A stretch of 64,000 nt of DNA from a virus. Both the position numbers and the translations under genes were made by a program. Each line of letters begins with the position of its first letter. The first letter of the stretch is position 1. The stretch spans positions 1-64,000 of the IMG/VR virus record IMGVR_UViG_3300034198_015569; one strand, written 5' to 3'. The notes under the pieces are model-generated. The model was not told where the DNA came from and did not search any database. It saw nothing but the letters and a program-made list of their open reading frames with translations. This document shows, piece after piece, positions 63,306 through 64,000 of this stretch.

Positions 63306-63380
63306 ATGGGCAAGACCCGAAATTCTTATGCGTCGGGAGATATTACAAGCGTGTTAATGGGGGCTATGTAATAATTAAAT
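63306..63380 (+). ncRNA. Structured spacer RNA
   Basis: Two stems: CCCGA/TCGGG (63316-63337 region) and TATTACA/TGTAATA (63342-63372 region). No gene or tRNA recognised. Confidence 0.4.
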
Positions 63381-63386
63381 TTCCGG

Positions 63387-63414
63387 TTGACAAAAAATTA
63401 ACTTGGTGTATAAA
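63387..63414 (+). promoter_or_regulatory. Promoter of the last tRNA pair
   Basis: TTGACA, 16 bases, TATAAA(TA); tRNA starts 12 bases later. Confidence 0.85.
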
Positions 63415-63425
63415 TAATAGAATAT

Positions 63426-63500
63426 TGCTGGCGGGAGGTTTAGAATCTCATTGGTCTCATAAACCAAAGAACTGGTGCAAATCCATGGCTTCAGCAACCA
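63426..63500 (+). tRNA. tRNA with CAT anticodon (Met or Ile2)
   Basis: Acceptor TGCTGGC / ..TCAGCA with A73 and CCA, anticodon TTGGT-CTCATAA-ACCAA, T loop TGCAAAT (no TTC). Third or fourth CAT tRNA in the window. Confidence 0.8.
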
Positions 63501-63506
63501 ATTTAA

Positions 63507-63592
63507 TGCGGGGACAAGCCGGAGTGGCTAACTAGCCTCATAAGCTAGAGATTAATTTCTAATGGAATGTGCAACTCATTCCCCCGCAACCA
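63507..63592 (+). tRNA. Class II (long variable arm) tRNA with CAT anticodon
   Basis: Acceptor TGCGGGG/CCCCGCA with A73 and CCA (3' end like initiator tRNA-Met), anticodon CTAGC-CTCATAA-GCTAG, but a long variable region (ATTAATTTCTAAT) as in Leu/Ser/Tyr, T loop TGCAACT. Confidence 0.75.
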
Positions 63593-63652
63593 ACACGGTA
63601 AGGTTTACTATTCTTATCCCATATAATGGTGTGATATTAATGGGTAAATCAT

Positions 63653-63740
63653 ATTGACGGCGAGGGCAAAGATCAAAGCGGGAAACCGGCACATTCGTTG
63701 TTCTATTTGAGGATAGACTTTGTGGGGGCCAGTCAATAAT
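63653..63740 (+). ncRNA. Structured RNA of unknown type
   Basis: Closed by ATTGACGGC / GCC-A-GTCAAT, with inner CAAAG/CTTTG and TCTAT-TTGAGG-ATAGA hairpins. Not a tRNA. It sits between tRNAs and a homing endonuclease. Confidence 0.45.
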
Positions 63741-63763
63741 TATTTTAAAAGGTTAAACATTGA

Positions 63764-64000
63764 GTGTTTTGTTTAAATTGTAATAAAGAAACAAAGAATC
63801 CAAAATATTGTTGTAGATCATGTTCTGTATCTAAAAATAATTTAGGCGTACAAAGAAATAAACCAGTTGACAAAATATGTTTAAACTGTAGTAATAAAGT
63901 AAAACGAAATAAATCGAAATTTTGTTCTATGGAATGTTCCTTAAATTATAAGGCTATAGAAAAGAGAAGAGAAGTTTTAAGTAATCTTGAAAATGGAAAA
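63764..64000 (+). CDS. Zinc-finger homing endonuclease, N-terminal part (runs off the window)
   Basis: 79 codons, GTG start right after a stop codon. Cys pairs: CLNC (residues 3-6), YCCRSC (about 15-20), CLNC (about 41-44), FCSMEC (about 55-60). The same arrangement forms the N-terminus of the nuclease at 48808, so a related homing enzyme continues past 64000. Confidence 0.65.
   Translation, partial: MFCLNCNKETKNPKYCCRSCSVSKNNLGVQRNKPVDKICLNCSNKVKRNKSKFCSMECSLNYKAIEKRREVLSNLENGK

Noticed and set aside
1-64000. Integrated prophage with attachment sites or insertion sequences
   Set aside because: No bacterial genes, integrase, transposase or terminal duplications were seen; the whole window reads as phage.

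Overview
The window is a continuous 64 kb piece of a large tailed-phage genome: AT-rich, tightly packed, with many very small genes joined by ATGA or TAATG overlaps. Evidence for a phage: giant tail-fibre genes with repeated fibre motifs, an overlapping inner/outer spanin pair, a lone GroES, several free-standing homing endonucleases and more than 30 tRNA or tRNA-like genes. The lipoprotein spanin and the RlpA-like lipoprotein point to a Gram-negative host; host genus cannot be read from the sequence. Many transcription units start with a sigma70-like promoter (TTGACA, 16-17 bases, TATAAT), while the minus-strand fibre operon starts at a T4-type late box (TATAAATA).

Layout. 1-9 kb: small early-type genes with an ATP-grasp protein, a CCA-adding enzyme, a Thg1-like 3'-5' polymerase, three tRNA-Thr genes, a von Willebrand A protein and a SLOG-fold protein. 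9-21 kb (minus strand): four fibre/adhesin genes. 21-29.4 kb: small genes, an HD-Pnk-like RNA end-healing enzyme, a Bcs1-like AAA ATPase and a cyclic-phosphate receiver-like protein, with a stretch of micro-ORFs at 28.2-28.5 kb. 29.5-30.4 kb: about 900 bases without a gene but full of long hairpins, a candidate large ornate noncoding RNA. 30.4-36.1 kb: GroES, a small class II aminoacyl-tRNA-synthetase-like protein, MazG-like, spanins, a nucleoside deoxyribosyltransferase, HNH. 36-37.6 kb: tRNA cluster. 37.6-46.4 kb: RlpA-like, HAD nucleotidase, NADAR, YqeY-like, DEDD exonuclease, macro domain, a second deoxyribosyltransferase. 44.4-50.7 kb: further tRNA clusters interspersed with small genes. 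50.7-56.6 kb: an operon with a TelA-like coiled-coil protein and a ClpB-like ATPase. 56.6-60.5 kb: tRNAs, PD-(D/E)XK proteins and a metallophosphoesterase. 61-64 kb: a Ro60/TROVE-like (DUF2828-type) ring-plus-vWA protein surrounded by a repeated family of small structured RNAs, then tRNAs and a partial homing endonuclease.

The most striking system is at 61.0-63.3 kb. Six short elements share an invariant TTTCAGCA(A/C) next to one strand of a stem, and CTG(T/A)TAAAA-like sequence after the other strand; the stem itself differs between copies but keeps pairing, i.e. it covaries. Two copies carry a circularly permuted tRNA (3' part first, 5' part second): one Arg(ACG)-like and one Glu(TTC)-like whose acceptor strands are joined by a GAAA tetraloop. 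Beside a Ro60-like protein this looks like a phage Ro/Y-RNA ribonucleoprotein with tRNA-mimic modules (as in bacterial YrlA RNAs), or alternatively like true permuted tRNA genes. The window also carries tRNA end-repair functions (CCA enzyme, Thg1-like, HD-Pnk, cREC-like), two tRNAs with a CTA (amber) anticodon, and a tRNA with a giant variable arm, so RNA and tRNA upkeep is a major theme of this phage.
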